Shown piece after piece: positions 15,671 through 24,459 of a stretch of 64,000 nt of DNA (its first letter is position 1; every line of letters starts with the position of its first letter). Position numbers and translations under genes: made by a program. Below the pieces are notes generated by a model. That model was given only the letters and a program-made list of their open reading frames with translations, was not told the DNA's origin and ran no database searches. This DNA comes from UMGS1696 sp964623635 (lineage in GTDB: Bacteria > Bacillota > Clostridia > Oscillospirales > CAG-272), in contig CAZUUA010000004.1 of assembly GCA_964623635.1 (NCBI GenBank), positions 1 through 64,000 of the forward strand. Reading direction: 5' to 3'.

Positions 15671-17020
15671 TCACAGACCCAAAAGCAGCTTTGCCATGCC
15701 GAAATACACCAGCAGCGACATGACGTCCACGATGGTGGTGATGAAGGGATTGGCCATGACGGCAGGGTCACAGCCTACCCGTTTGGCCAGGATCGGCATA
15801 AGTCCACCCACCAGCTTGGCCAGGATCACCACGGCAAACACGGTGATGGAGACCACGGCCGCCACCAGTGTGGTCACGTTGTCAAAGGCTAACATTTTGG
15901 CAAAATTGACCACCGCCAATGTACCGCCGGCCAGCAGTGCCACACGAAGCTCCTTCCAGATGATCCGCAGGACATCGCTCATTTTGATCTCGCCCAGAGA
16001 CAAACCACGGATCACCGTCACGGATACCTGTCCGCCGGCGTTACCACCGGTACCCATCAGCATGGGGATAAAGGCCGTCAGTGCGGCACACTGGACCAAG
16101 GCATCCTCGAAATGCTGCAATATTTTGCTGGTGAAAGTGGAGGACAGCATCAAGATCAGCAGCCAGGGGATGCGGTTTTTCCACGTCTCCAACACGGTAT
16201 TCTTCAGATACGGCTTATCGGTAGGCGTGATGGCTGCCATCATTTCCATGTCTTCCGAGCTGCTTTCCTCCAGCACGTCCATAGCGTCGTCGTAGGTGAT
16301 GATCCCCACCAGGCGGTTCTCGTTGTCCACCACGGGCAGTGCCATGAAGCCGTACTTTTTCAGGGTGCTTGCCACCACTTCCTCGTCGTCCAGTACACCG
16401 GCGGCAATGGGCTCCGTCTGCATCAGCGTCTCCACGGTGGCGTCTTCGTCTTCGGTCAGCAGCAGATCCTTGACGGACAGCACACCAATGAGCCGACGAC
16501 CGGCATCGGTGACGTAGCAGTCGTAGATGGTCTCCTTTTTCACGCCGGAACGCTTGATGTTTTTATACACGTCGTCGCAGGTCATATGGGTCTTCAGCTC
16601 TACAAACTCCGTGGTCATCAGCGAACCGGCACTGTTTTTGGGATAGTTCAGGATCTTATTGATCTGGCTGCGCTTTTCCGGCTCTGTCCGGTCGATGATC
16701 CGCTTCACCACGTTGGCAGGCATTTCCTCAATGATGTCTACGGTATCGTCCACAAACAGCTGGTCCAGCACCTCTTCCAGCTCCGCATCGCTGAAGGCCT
16801 GGATCAGGGTCTGCTGCTTATCGCTGTCCAGCTCCACGAACACCTCAGCGGCGGTCTCCTTAGGCAGCAGGCGAAACACAAGTCCAATGGCATCCAGTGG
16901 GATCTCATCAAACAGGGTCGCAATGTCGGCCGCCTCATATTCTGAGAGCATACTTCGTAGTTTATGATACTCTCGATTCTCCAGTAGTTCGCTGATCTCT
17001 TCCAGTCTTTCCTCAAACAT
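15671..17020 (-). CDS. mgtE: Magnesium transporter MgtE
   Basis: A 449-residue Mg2+ channel. The cytoplasmic N domain (about residues 1-130, helical, Glu- and Leu-rich) and a pair of CBS domains (about 131-255; ERRLIGVLSVKDLLL, ENRLVGIITYDDAMDVLEE) sense magnesium, followed by five membrane helices from about residue 285 with GTGGNAGGQ and the acidic pore region. It begins 39 bases after rpe, so an M-box riboswitch directly before it is not possible. Confidence 0.96.
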   Translation of the reverse strand: MFEERLEEISELLENREYHKLRSMLSEYEAADIATLFDEIPLDAIGLVFRLLPKETAAEVFVELDSDKQQTLIQAFSDAELEEVLDQLFVDDTVDIIEEMPANVVKRIIDRTEPEKRSQINKILNYPKNSAGSLMTTEFVELKTHMTCDDVYKNIKRSGVKKETIYDCYVTDAGRRLIGVLSVKDLLLTEDEDATVETLMQTEPIAAGVLDDEEVVASTLKKYGFMALPVVDNENRLVGIITYDDAMDVLEESSSEDMEMMAAITPTDKPYLKNTVLETWKNRIPWLLILMLSSTFTSKILQHFEDALVQCAALTAFIPMLMGTGGNAGGQVSVTVIRGLSLGEIKMSDVLRIIWKELRVALLAGGTLAVVNFAKMLAFDNVTTLVAAVVSITVFAVVILAKLVGGLMPILAKRVGCDPAVMANPFITTIVDVMSLLVYFGMAKLLLGL

Positions 17021-17059
17021 GATAAGGCGGCTCCTTTCTATAGGAATTGATTTAAAGTA

Positions 17060-17740
17060 TTATTTGCCGGCCTGCATAGCGATATCCTTCATTTCAGCCA
17101 GTGCAGCCTGCATATCCGGTGCTTTGAAAGACGAAGTACCGACCACAAACACGTTGGCTCCGGCGGCGGCGCATTGGTCGATATTGGCGGCGCTAACACC
17201 ACCGTCCACCTGGATGTGCAGCTCCGGCTTGCAATTGTCGGCCATCTTACGGATCGCTGTTACCTTGGGCATCATGTCAGCCATGAACTTCTGGCCACCA
17301 AAGCCCGGTTCTACGGTCATGACCAGCACCATGTCACAATAAGGAATAAAGTCAGTGATCTCTTCGGCACTCACCTTTGGCTTCAGGGCCACAGCGGCGT
17401 CCATTCCGAGACTCTTGATGGCACGCAGGGTCTCGATGGTCTTCTCCTTTGGCAGTACATCGGAGTGGATATTGACAGAGTTGGCACCGGCTTTTTGCAG
17501 CACTTCCAGATATTTCTCCGGGCACACGGTCATCATATGTACGTCAAAGTACAGGTTCGACACCTTGCGCAGCTTGGAGATGATGTCAAAGCCAAAGCTC
17601 AGGTTGGGCACATAGACCCCGTCCATTACATCCAAATGGAGCCAATCGGCACCGGATCGTTCGGCTCTGCGCACTTCGTCCTCCAGGTGCAGAAAATCGC
17701 ACGCCAGAAGAGACGGGGCTGTCAACATGGTTCTGTTCAT
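17060..17740 (-). CDS. rpe: Ribulose-phosphate 3-epimerase
   Basis: A 226-residue TIM barrel that converts ribulose 5-phosphate and xylulose 5-phosphate in the pentose phosphate pathway. Family blocks are APSLLACDFLHL, ADWLHLDVMDGVYVPNLSFG with metal-binding His and Asp, VLVMTVEPGFGGQKF and LHIQVDGGVSAAN. It is followed directly by mgtE. Confidence 0.96.
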   Translation of the reverse strand: MNRTMLTAPSLLACDFLHLEDEVRRAERSGADWLHLDVMDGVYVPNLSFGFDIISKLRKVSNLYFDVHMMTVCPEKYLEVLQKAGANSVNIHSDVLPKEKTIETLRAIKSLGMDAAVALKPKVSAEEITDFIPYCDMVLVMTVEPGFGGQKFMADMMPKVTAIRKMADNCKPELHIQVDGGVSAANIDQCAAAGANVFVVGTSSFKAPDMQAALAEMKDIAMQAGK

Positions 17741-18014
17741 AGATAGTCCTTCTTTCTTTGTATAAGTTGCATTTTATATGGTATCGGCAGACAAGCTTTC
17801 ATCGTCACGGAACCTTCTGCCGTTTTGGGCATACACTGTTGCTGTACCGCATACGGTACCTGAAACAGATCTCCGAAGCAGCTTGGCGTCCCGGATGTTC
17901 AGGTGACAGGACGTGTATACAGATTGACGCATGGCTGCTTCGTTCATGAGCCGGGTCGCTTTCGCTTTGTCACATTCCGGGAAAGCGGCACCGGTTCTTT
18001 TGGGTCTGTGGAAA
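17741..18014. other. 274-base gap between ispF and rpe, content uncertain
   Basis: Unusually long for this tight operon. A minus-strand frame (17774 up into the ispF end) is open, and its inner part from ATG 17947 gives MNEAAMRQSVYTSCHLNIRD and about 36 more residues with no family I recognise and no clear ribosome site. There are short inverted repeats (GGTACC with GGTAC around 17845-17865), but no riboswitch consensus I know. It could hold an undetected small gene, a leader or nothing. Confidence 0.3.
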
Positions 18015-18485
18015 CTATTCCTGCAGGAGACAAACAGCATGGGTGCTGATCCCTTCGCCACGACCGGTGAAACCCATTTTTTCCTCTGTGGTCGCCTTGA
18101 TATTCACCCGATCCACACCGATGGCAAGATCGGCGGCAATGGTCTCCCGCATGGCGTCCATGTACCCGGCCAGCTTTGGTTTCTGCGCAATGATCGTCAC
18201 ATCTAAATATTCAACGACAAGCTTTTTCTCCTGCAATCGTTGTACGGTGTCCCGCAGCAGAATACGGCTGTCGATCCCGGCGTATGCGGCGTCCGTATCG
18301 GGATACAGCTTGCCAATGTCTCCCAGACCTGCTGCACCCAACAGCGCATCGGTGATGGCGTGGAGCACCACATCTCCGTCCGAATGGGCCAACAGTCCCA
18401 GTGGCGATTCTACCACCACACCGCCCAGGTGCAGCTCTTTGTTTTCACAAAAGCGATGGGCATCATACCCGTGTCCGATCCGCAT
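18015..18485 (-). CDS. ispF: 2-C-methyl-D-erythritol 2,4-cyclodiphosphate synthase
   Basis: IspF closes the cyclodiphosphate in the MEP isoprenoid pathway. The 156-residue protein has the zinc ligands in MRIGHGYDAHRF, the LLAHSDGDVVLHAITDALLG signature and the C-terminal TTEEKMGFTGRGEGI. It starts 4 bases after the ispD stop, the order in which their reactions are linked. Confidence 0.97.
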   Translation of the reverse strand: MRIGHGYDAHRFCENKELHLGGVVVESPLGLLAHSDGDVVLHAITDALLGAAGLGDIGKLYPDTDAAYAGIDSRILLRDTVQRLQEKKLVVEYLDVTIIAQKPKLAGYMDAMRETIAADLAIGVDRVNIKATTEEKMGFTGRGEGISTHAVCLLQE

Positions 18486-18489
18486 ATGT

Positions 18490-19257
18490 TCACTCCTTCT
18501 CTCGCATCCGGCGCATGGTCAGGATCATTTCGGCTCTGGCCACATCCTCCGGAAATGTGATCTTGATGTTCTCCCAGCCGCAGTCCACCAGCTTGATGGA
18601 AAAGCCCAGCCGTTCAGCCAAGGCACAGTCGTCGGTGGCGGTGATGTTGTCCCGTTCTGCCATGTAGGCAGCGGCACGGTACATATCGGCCAAAAAGGTC
18701 TGGGGCGTCTTCGCCAGCCAAATGGTCTCCCGATCCAACGTTTCCTGGATGATCCCATCCTTGTCCACACGCTTGACGGTATCCACGATCTTTTCGGCAG
18801 CGGCGGCGGCACCATATCGTATGGCTTCCTCGGTGACTCTGGTGATCAGCTCCGGCGTGACCAGGCAGCGTGCGGCATCGTGGATGGACACCAGCTCCGC
18901 CTTGGGATCGATGGCATCAAAGCCCAGCTTGGCGGACTGCTGTCGGGTCTGCCCACCGGCGACCACGGTGCGCAGCTTGGTGATACCGGAGAGCAGACTG
19001 CGGCAGGTCTCCACGTCCTCCGGACGGGTCACCACCACGATCTCGTCAATAGCCGGACAGGACTCAAAAGCCATAGCACTGCGTGCCAATACAGGAATGC
19101 CTTCCACCTCGGCCATGTGCTTGCCTTCTGTTTTCCCGAACCGCAGACCGCTGCCTGCCGCCAAGATCACCGCTGCGTGAAACCGGTGTGGATCTCGCTG
19201 CCCAAACAGCTTTTTCAGTTTGGAATGGGTATCCTGCTTCTGGATCGAATTTGCCAT
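18490..19257 (-). CDS. ispD: 2-C-methyl-D-erythritol 4-phosphate cytidylyltransferase
   Basis: IspD joins CTP to methylerythritol phosphate in the MEP pathway. After a polar N-terminal extension of about 27 residues come the nucleotide-binding VILAAGSGLRFG, the VAGGQTRQQSAKLGF loop, VSIHDAARCLVTPELI and the closing substrate-binding TDDCALAERLG. At 255 residues it is slightly longer than usual because of the extension. Its product passes through IspE to IspF, encoded next door. Confidence 0.96.
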   Translation of the reverse strand: MANSIQKQDTHSKLKKLFGQRDPHRFHAAVILAAGSGLRFGKTEGKHMAEVEGIPVLARSAMAFESCPAIDEIVVVTRPEDVETCRSLLSGITKLRTVVAGGQTRQQSAKLGFDAIDPKAELVSIHDAARCLVTPELITRVTEEAIRYGAAAAAEKIVDTVKRVDKDGIIQETLDRETIWLAKTPQTFLADMYRAAAYMAERDNITATDDCALAERLGFSIKLVDCGWENIKITFPEDVARAEMILTMRRMREKE

Positions 19258-19300
19258 GTGTGCCTCCTCTGCCCAACTTCTAACGTATGCATTCCTATAT

Positions 19301-19329
19301 AGTATACCACAGAAATGCCCATTTGGAAA
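19301..19329 (-). promoter_or_regulatory. Promoter of ispD-ispF
   Basis: Minus strand TTTCCA (19324-19329), 17-base spacer, TATACT (19301-19306), divergent from the pepD promoter 60 bases away. Confidence 0.6.
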
Positions 19330-19390
19330 TAGCTATCCCGGATTTTTTTCGTTTTCCCACCAATTTCTCGTAAATTTTTGCGACACCGGC

Positions 19391-19418
19391 TTGCTATTTC
19401 GCTGGATTCTGGTATAAT
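19391..19418 (+). promoter_or_regulatory. Promoter of pepD
   Basis: TTGCTA (19391-19396), 16-base spacer, TATAAT (19413-19418), followed by a short leader and AGAAGGAG before ATG 19461. Confidence 0.75.
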
Positions 19419-19460
19419 AATAGCATAAGTACGCATCGCTCAGAAGGAGATCAATTGTTT

Positions 19461-20906
19461 ATGTTTGAAAATATGTTTTTCACACCGGACACCATGGCGG
19501 TACTCAAGCACTTCTCTGCCATCTCAGCCATTCCCAGAGGTTCCGGCAACGAGGAAGCTGTCGCCCGGTATGTGGAAGAATTTGCCTGTAGCCGAGGACT
19601 GTTCTGTGTGCGGGACGACCGGAACAATGTATATGTGCGCCGTCCTGCTGCTGCCGGATACACCGATGCGCCGGCTGTGGTCTTGCAGGGACATCTCGAT
19701 ATGGTCTGCGAAGCCAACGGACACATGACCCACGATTTTGAAAAGGATCCCATTCGGTTTGTACAGGATGGGGATATTCTCCGCGCCGATGGAACTACGC
19801 TGGGTGCGGACAATGGCGTGGCGGTGGCGATCATGCTGATGCTGCTGGACAAAGCGGATCTGTGTGCGCCCACGCTGGAATGTGTATTCACCACGTCCGA
19901 GGAGACCGGCATGGATGGAATGCGGCATTTTGATCCGGCGCTACTGCAGGGTCGGCAGATGATCAATCTGGATTCTGCCGGTGAAGGGGAAGCGACCGTG
20001 GCCTGTGCCGGTGGGGTACGCACGGATCTGGTTCGCTCTGTCACCTGGGAAGGCGTACCGGCGTCTATGTCGGTGTTGTCCATTGCCATCACAGGGCTGG
20101 CCGGCGGTCATTCCGGGGAGGACATCCATCGTGGTCGCACCCCTGCCATTCCGGCTATGGGACAGCTGCTGTGGCGTGTAGGTGACGCTTGTGACCTGCG
20201 GTTGGTATCCCTTGCCGGTGGTGCCCGGGACAATGCCATTCCCAGAGAATGCACCGCAGTCGTGGCAGTCTCCGACAAAGCTGCCGCAACCGCTGCCATT
20301 CGGGCCGGTGAAGCGGTACTACGTGCCGATCTGGTGCCGGAGGATGCCGGATTTACGGTGCAGGTGACCGATGGTTCCGGCGACCGGTGTATGTCGGCTG
20401 CCGATACGAATGCACTGTTGGCACTGCTGCAGGTGATCCCGGTGGGTGTGAGACGGATGAGCCGGGACATTCCGGGACTGGTGGAGACCTCTTCCAGCAT
20501 GGGTGTGGTGCGCACCAACGAGGATCAGGTAGAGATCACGGTGTCTTCCCGTTCGTCGGTATCGGCACAGCTGGACGAGCTGCAAGCGGTACTGGGTGCC
20601 TGCGGTACGCTGTCCGGTGCGGCCTGTACCCATAGGAGTCGGTATCCCGGTTGGGCCTTCCGCAGCGGTTCCCGGATGCAAAGCTGTTACAAGGAAAGCT
20701 GGCAGGCACTATTTGGGACGGAGGCCAAGATCATCGGGATCCACGCCGGTCTGGAATGCGGGTTGCTCATGGAAAAATGCCCGGATATGGACATCATCTC
20801 CATTGGACCGGATATCCAGAACCTGCACTCCCCGGATGAATTTTTGCGTTTGTCCTCGCTGGATCGACTGACCACACTGGTGCTGCATATGCTCATGCAT
20901 CTGTAA
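19461..20906 (+). CDS. pepD: Aminoacyl-histidine dipeptidase, M20C family
   Basis: A cytoplasmic metallopeptidase that splits Xaa-His and other dipeptides. The 481-residue protein shows the M20 metal sites: VVLQGHLDMVCE (His, Asp), TLGADNGVAVAIML (Asp), TTSEETGMDGM (catalytic Glu and ligand) and the C-terminal GIHAGLECGLL. The lid domain is in the middle (GLAGGHSGEDIHRGR). I use ATG 19461 behind AGAAGGAG; a TTG at 19455 is in frame but too close to that site. Confidence 0.94.
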   Translation: MFENMFFTPDTMAVLKHFSAISAIPRGSGNEEAVARYVEEFACSRGLFCVRDDRNNVYVRRPAAAGYTDAPAVVLQGHLDMVCEANGHMTHDFEKDPIRFVQDGDILRADGTTLGADNGVAVAIMLMLLDKADLCAPTLECVFTTSEETGMDGMRHFDPALLQGRQMINLDSAGEGEATVACAGGVRTDLVRSVTWEGVPASMSVLSIAITGLAGGHSGEDIHRGRTPAIPAMGQLLWRVGDACDLRLVSLAGGARDNAIPRECTAVVAVSDKAAATAAIRAGEAVLRADLVPEDAGFTVQVTDGSGDRCMSAADTNALLALLQVIPVGVRRMSRDIPGLVETSSSMGVVRTNEDQVEITVSSRSSVSAQLDELQAVLGACGTLSGAACTHRSRYPGWAFRSGSRMQSCYKESWQALFGTEAKIIGIHAGLECGLLMEKCPDMDIISIGPDIQNLHSPDEFLRLSSLDRLTTLVLHMLMHL

Positions 20907-20921
20907 ACGAACAAAAAACAT

Positions 20922-20980
20922 AAAAAAATGAGACTATTCTTTCCTCGACATCGCCGGGAAGACAGTCTCATTTTCTTTTT
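20922..20980. terminator. Bidirectional terminator between pepD and the next gene
   Basis: AAAATGAGACT (20925-20935) pairs with AGTCTCATTTT (20964-20974), with an inner CTTTCC/GGAAG pair; A-runs and T-runs flank both sides. It serves pepD and the convergent gene at 20988. Confidence 0.85.
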
Positions 20981-20987
20981 GTGCCGA

Positions 20988-22256
20988 TCATGGTCTTGGC
21001 AACAGACGTTTTTCCGTGGTGTTCTCTTCCTGCGCACTGTCCTCTTGGCACAGCAAAAACAAAGCCAGCTCTGCCACCTGCAGTGTGTATGCCAGTGCGC
21101 CATCGTGATGTGTATGCCGAAATACCACCTCTTCCGGAGAAAGGATCGGCAAAGAGAAATACAGCTCCAACCGCTGGGTTTGCGCATCATGCTTCCAGAC
21201 CTGACAGCCATAGGAAATACGCTGCTGCCGCAGTACATACTCTGCAAACCGCAATATGCTCTGTCCCAGGGATATGTTCTTTCGAAGTGATTCAAAATTA
21301 TCTTGTGTATAAAGCAGTACTACCTGCCCGTCGATCAGACTACCGATATGCAGGTGAGCATATGTCGTATCCAATTCCACCGTTACATCGGAGACATTGT
21401 ACAGAGAAATGGTGCCTACATAATATGTGAACAGTACGTACAGGCACACAAAAGCGGACATACCGCAGCGCACCAGTACATCCATCCGTTTGTGCGGCAT
21501 GATCTCGCTGTGGATCCGGATCCCATCAAACAGGGACAAAGACGACAATTCCTCCTTCAAAAACAACAGCAGATCCTGCAGATCCAGGGCTTCTGCCATC
21601 AAAGACCCGTCATGATCCTTCTGGTAGAGACGCCGACAAGGGGCACCCGGCTCCGGTGAACCACATTCCCACTCCCAAAGCTGCTCCTTGCAAGTGACCA
21701 GATACTGTACGATGCCTGTCACCTTTTCCAGCATCGCATCCTTCTCGCCGGTTTCTCCCAACGGTTTTTGTTGGCACAGAGTCATGATCAAGGCAATGTT
21801 CCGGTCATATCGTTCGTTCAGCTGCTGTAGGATCCTTGGATCGATCAGCTGCAGCAGCATACCACTGTTCCTATGACCCAGAAACATCGATCGGTCATAT
21901 CGCTCGGCATACAACGCCACGTCTCGTTCCTGTGCACACAGCACCAGCGACTCGCATTCCATATGGCCGCATAGTCGTTTGTGCAGATGCTTGCCGTGAC
22001 AGAAGCACAAAAACCGTTCCCGATCCGCCGGTTTCATACTGTGCAGTAGTTCCTTCTGCTGCTTCCGGCATTCTGCTGCATCGTCATACAGCAGCGCTGT
22101 TTCTTCGTTACCGGATCCGTTTTTTGCCGGACATTCGTGGATATGAAAATAGCAAAGCAGCTTTCCCTCGTCTTGAAATACACAACAAAGCATGACAGAC
22201 ACTGCACGTCGCTGCTCGAATAGACAACGTGCTGCTTCGATCCTCCCTTCCTGCAC
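20988..22256 (-). CDS. Unknown protein with a degenerate histidine-kinase ATPase-like end
   Basis: A 422-residue protein rich in Cys, His and Leu that I do not recognise. Residues about 190-260 are helical and recall a dimerisation helix (LMAEALDLQDLLLFLKEEL). The end follows the layout of a GHKL ATPase domain: an N-box-like stretch (GMSAFVCLYVLFTYYVG), paired strands (DVTVELDTTYAHLHIGS), a LGQSILRFAEYVLRQQ helix and a final strand LELYFSLPI. The ATP-binding Asn and the glycine-rich lid are missing. It would then be a sensor or scaffold without kinase activity. The start is uncertain: GTG 22256 lacks a ribosome site. It follows egsA by 13 bases. Confidence 0.6.
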   Translation of the reverse strand: MQEGRIEAARCLFEQRRAVSVMLCCVFQDEGKLLCYFHIHECPAKNGSGNEETALLYDDAAECRKQQKELLHSMKPADRERFLCFCHGKHLHKRLCGHMECESLVLCAQERDVALYAERYDRSMFLGHRNSGMLLQLIDPRILQQLNERYDRNIALIMTLCQQKPLGETGEKDAMLEKVTGIVQYLVTCKEQLWEWECGSPEPGAPCRRLYQKDHDGSLMAEALDLQDLLLFLKEELSSLSLFDGIRIHSEIMPHKRMDVLVRCGMSAFVCLYVLFTYYVGTISLYNVSDVTVELDTTYAHLHIGSLIDGQVVLLYTQDNFESLRKNISLGQSILRFAEYVLRQQRISYGCQVWKHDAQTQRLELYFSLPILSPEEVVFRHTHHDGALAYTLQVAELALFLLCQEDSAQEENTTEKRLLPRP

Positions 22257-22269
22257 ATCTATCGTTTTA

Positions 22270-23622
22270 TCAAACCGTTTTGTCTTCGTGCTTGCTGCCC
22301 CAGCTGGGATCCTGCATCACGTCACAGGCAGACAGGATCTTGAGCAGGGTCAGACGATTGCGGATATAGGGTGCATACCGCAGCGACTTGGCCAGGAACG
22401 CCGGATCCTCCGGTAAGCCGATCTCGGTCATGGTGGTGGTGCAGCCGGCTTTTTTCGCAAGTGCACGCAGGACCTCGGCATCCGGCAAAGCGGCAAACAG
22501 GGTCCGGATCTTTTCTTCCATCTCCTTCTGTTCTGCCGGGTCAGTCACGTGGAGCTCGCTCAGGCTGCAGGAAGCTACGGTGCCGTCGGGACTGTTTTCC
22601 TTCAGGATACCGGGTGTGATATCCTTGTATGCGGCACGGATCTCGTCTTCGTTGAAGATCTTCTCCATATCGAATTTGCCGATGGTCTCCCAATCCAGTC
22701 CCTTTTCCAGTGCCGCCTTATATACGTCCATAGCGGTCAGTGTTCCCACAGCCACCTGTTCCCCGTGGAGTGCTGTGGTCTTGTCGTTGATCAGCGCCAT
22801 TTCCCACATATGGGACATATGGTGTTCCGCAGCGGAAGCAGGACGGGAATTGCCGGTGAGCTGCATCGCCAGACCGGACACCAAAAGTGCTTCCAGTACA
22901 CGGCAGGTGTAGTCCAGTGTGGTGATCTTATCCTTATTTTGTAGGGCATCCAGCACACCGGCCACAGCAGCCTCGGTCAGGGCTACAATGTTGGGGCATT
23001 CATATTCGTGGATCAGCAGGTGTGCCAGGTGCCAGTCGAACAGAGAAACGTACTTGCCCAGCACGTCACCTACGCCGGAAGCGGTCAAACGAGCCGGTGC
23101 ATTGGCACTGATACGGGGATCGGCAAATACGGCTACCGGCGGTGTGGACGGGAACGATACCTTTCTGCCGTGCCAGGTCATTGCGGCGATACCGGACATA
23201 AATCCGTCTACGCTGGCGGCAGTGGGATAGGAAATAAAGGGCAGGCCGGCGGTATTGGCACAGAACCGGGTGATATCGTGGAGCGAACCGGAACCACAGG
23301 CGATCAGTACATCGGGCTTTTTCTCCGCAATAAATGCGTCACCGGTGCCTGTGTGGATCTCGGTAGCGTGGGCATTGCCGGGGAACACTACGGTATCCGC
23401 TGCGCTGTAGCAAGGCAGTGCTTTGGCGAACACCTCGGTATTGGTGTCACAGAAGATCACCGGATGGGTATAATTCTTTGCATATTCCGCCAACCGGGTA
23501 GCGGCCTCCTCGGTGATCACACAACCTGTGGTCTCCAGGGCATGGGTCTTGCCGCAGGGACAATCGTGCATAGCGCTGTCCAGCAGGGTCTGGATCTGGG
23601 GATTGGAAAAACAAAACTGCAT
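22270..23622 (-). CDS. egsA: sn-Glycerol-1-phosphate dehydrogenase
   Basis: An iron-type alcohol dehydrogenase fold enzyme of 450 residues that reduces dihydroxyacetone phosphate to glycerol 1-phosphate. The NAD-binding part has VLIACGSGSLHDITRFCAN and YPTAASVDGFMSG; metal ligands fit ASGVGDVLGKY (Asp) and EHHMSHMWE (His). In archaea this makes the lipid backbone; in Firmicutes (AraM) it makes an unusual glycerol phosphate, sometimes beside arabinose genes. No partner enzyme such as a heptaprenylglyceryl phosphate synthase is in the window, so its local job is open. Confidence 0.88.
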   Translation of the reverse strand: MQFCFSNPQIQTLLDSAMHDCPCGKTHALETTGCVITEEAATRLAEYAKNYTHPVIFCDTNTEVFAKALPCYSAADTVVFPGNAHATEIHTGTGDAFIAEKKPDVLIACGSGSLHDITRFCANTAGLPFISYPTAASVDGFMSGIAAMTWHGRKVSFPSTPPVAVFADPRISANAPARLTASGVGDVLGKYVSLFDWHLAHLLIHEYECPNIVALTEAAVAGVLDALQNKDKITTLDYTCRVLEALLVSGLAMQLTGNSRPASAAEHHMSHMWEMALINDKTTALHGEQVAVGTLTAMDVYKAALEKGLDWETIGKFDMEKIFNEDEIRAAYKDITPGILKENSPDGTVASCSLSELHVTDPAEQKEMEEKIRTLFAALPDAEVLRALAKKAGCTTTMTEIGLPEDPAFLAKSLRYAPYIRNRLTLLKILSACDVMQDPSWGSKHEDKTV

Positions 23623-23689
23623 ATGGGTTCCTCCTGAAAAATGGGTATATCTGCGTCATCCGTCCCGTATACTGTACCAGCCATTCACC

Positions 23690-23782
23690 AAGTTAACACC
23701 GATTCACTCGAGAAAACGTGCCTAAAAAGCTGAAACTCATAGCATTATGGGGTACGTTTTCAACCTAAATTCGTGTTAACTT
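23690..23782. repeat. Imperfect 93-base inverted repeat between divergent genes
   Basis: AAGTTAACAC (23690-23699) is matched by GTGTTAACTT (23773-23782) and, inside, GAAAACGT (23712-23719) by ACGTTTTC (23754-23761). The arms are about 30 bases with a poorly matched middle, and each outer arm holds the palindrome GTTAAC. It lies between divergent egsA and the DUF4830 gene, so it may be paired operator sites, a folded RNA leader or a tiny decayed element. Confidence 0.6.
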
Positions 23783-23804
23783 CAGTGGAAACAGGAGGTT
23801 TTAT

Positions 23805-24302
23805 ATGTTTATCTATACGGTACGGGCGAATACGCTGAAATTTGTGGGGATCATTGGTGCGGCGGTGCTAGCGCTTTGTCTGCTGGTGGTTTTTGTTCCG
23901 GCGTATGAACCGGCGACCACAGCGACCATTGCGGCATCCAGTGCCAAATATTCCTATGACAAGATCAAAACGGAATCCGATGTGGTGTCCTTTCTGTCCC
24001 AATTCGGCTGGACGGTAGAAGAGACGCCGCTGGAAACGCTGGAGATCCGGATCCCCAACCAGTTCGACAAGGTGATGAACGCCTACAACGAGCTGCAAAA
24101 ACGACAGGGTCTGGATCTGTCCAAATACAAGGACAAGGATGTGGTGCGCTACACGTTCCGGGTCACAAACTATCCGGATTACAAAGGGACCGTGTATGCC
24201 AATGTGATCGTGTACAAAAAACGGGTCATTGGCGGTGACATCTGCTCCTCCGATGTGACCGGGTTTATTCGCGGCTTTGCCTATCCGGGCACGGAGGCAT
24301 AA
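23805..24302 (+). CDS. DUF4830 domain membrane protein
   Basis: A 165-residue protein with an N-terminal membrane segment (about residues 13-31) and an outside DUF4830 domain: VVSFLSQFGWTVEETPLE, RIPNQFDKVMNAYNELQKRQ, GLDLSKYKDKDVVRYTFRVT and VYANVIVYKKRVIGGDICS. AGGAGG precedes the ATG. The family is common in Clostridia and has no known function. It stands alone between divergent egsA and the calcium ATPase. Confidence 0.82.
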   Translation: MFIYTVRANTLKFVGIIGAAVLALCLLVVFVPAYEPATTATIAASSAKYSYDKIKTESDVVSFLSQFGWTVEETPLETLEIRIPNQFDKVMNAYNELQKRQGLDLSKYKDKDVVRYTFRVTNYPDYKGTVYANVIVYKKRVIGGDICSSDVTGFIRGFAYPGTEA

Positions 24303-24359
24303 CCGTTTTCCGCCGCCATTTGGGATCCGCCAAACATATAACTACGGATAAGTATACCA

Positions 24360-24398
24360 CGATTTTTCATGTGATGCAAGTACTATTTGTAAAAATCG
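24360..24398. terminator. Possible weak terminator or hairpin after the DUF4830 gene
   Basis: CGATTTTT (24360-24367) pairs with AAAAATCG (24391-24398) around a 23-base loop. The downstream T-run is poor (TCATTTTC), so termination is uncertain. Confidence 0.35.
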
Positions 24399-24459
24399 TC
24401 ATTTTCCCCGAAAACTGCTCTGCCTTATCGCAACATTCCAAATGAAAGGATCCCCTTGT

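Noticed and set aside
17021..17059. M-box magnesium riboswitch before mgtE
   Set aside because: Only 39 bases separate rpe and mgtE, too few for that RNA.
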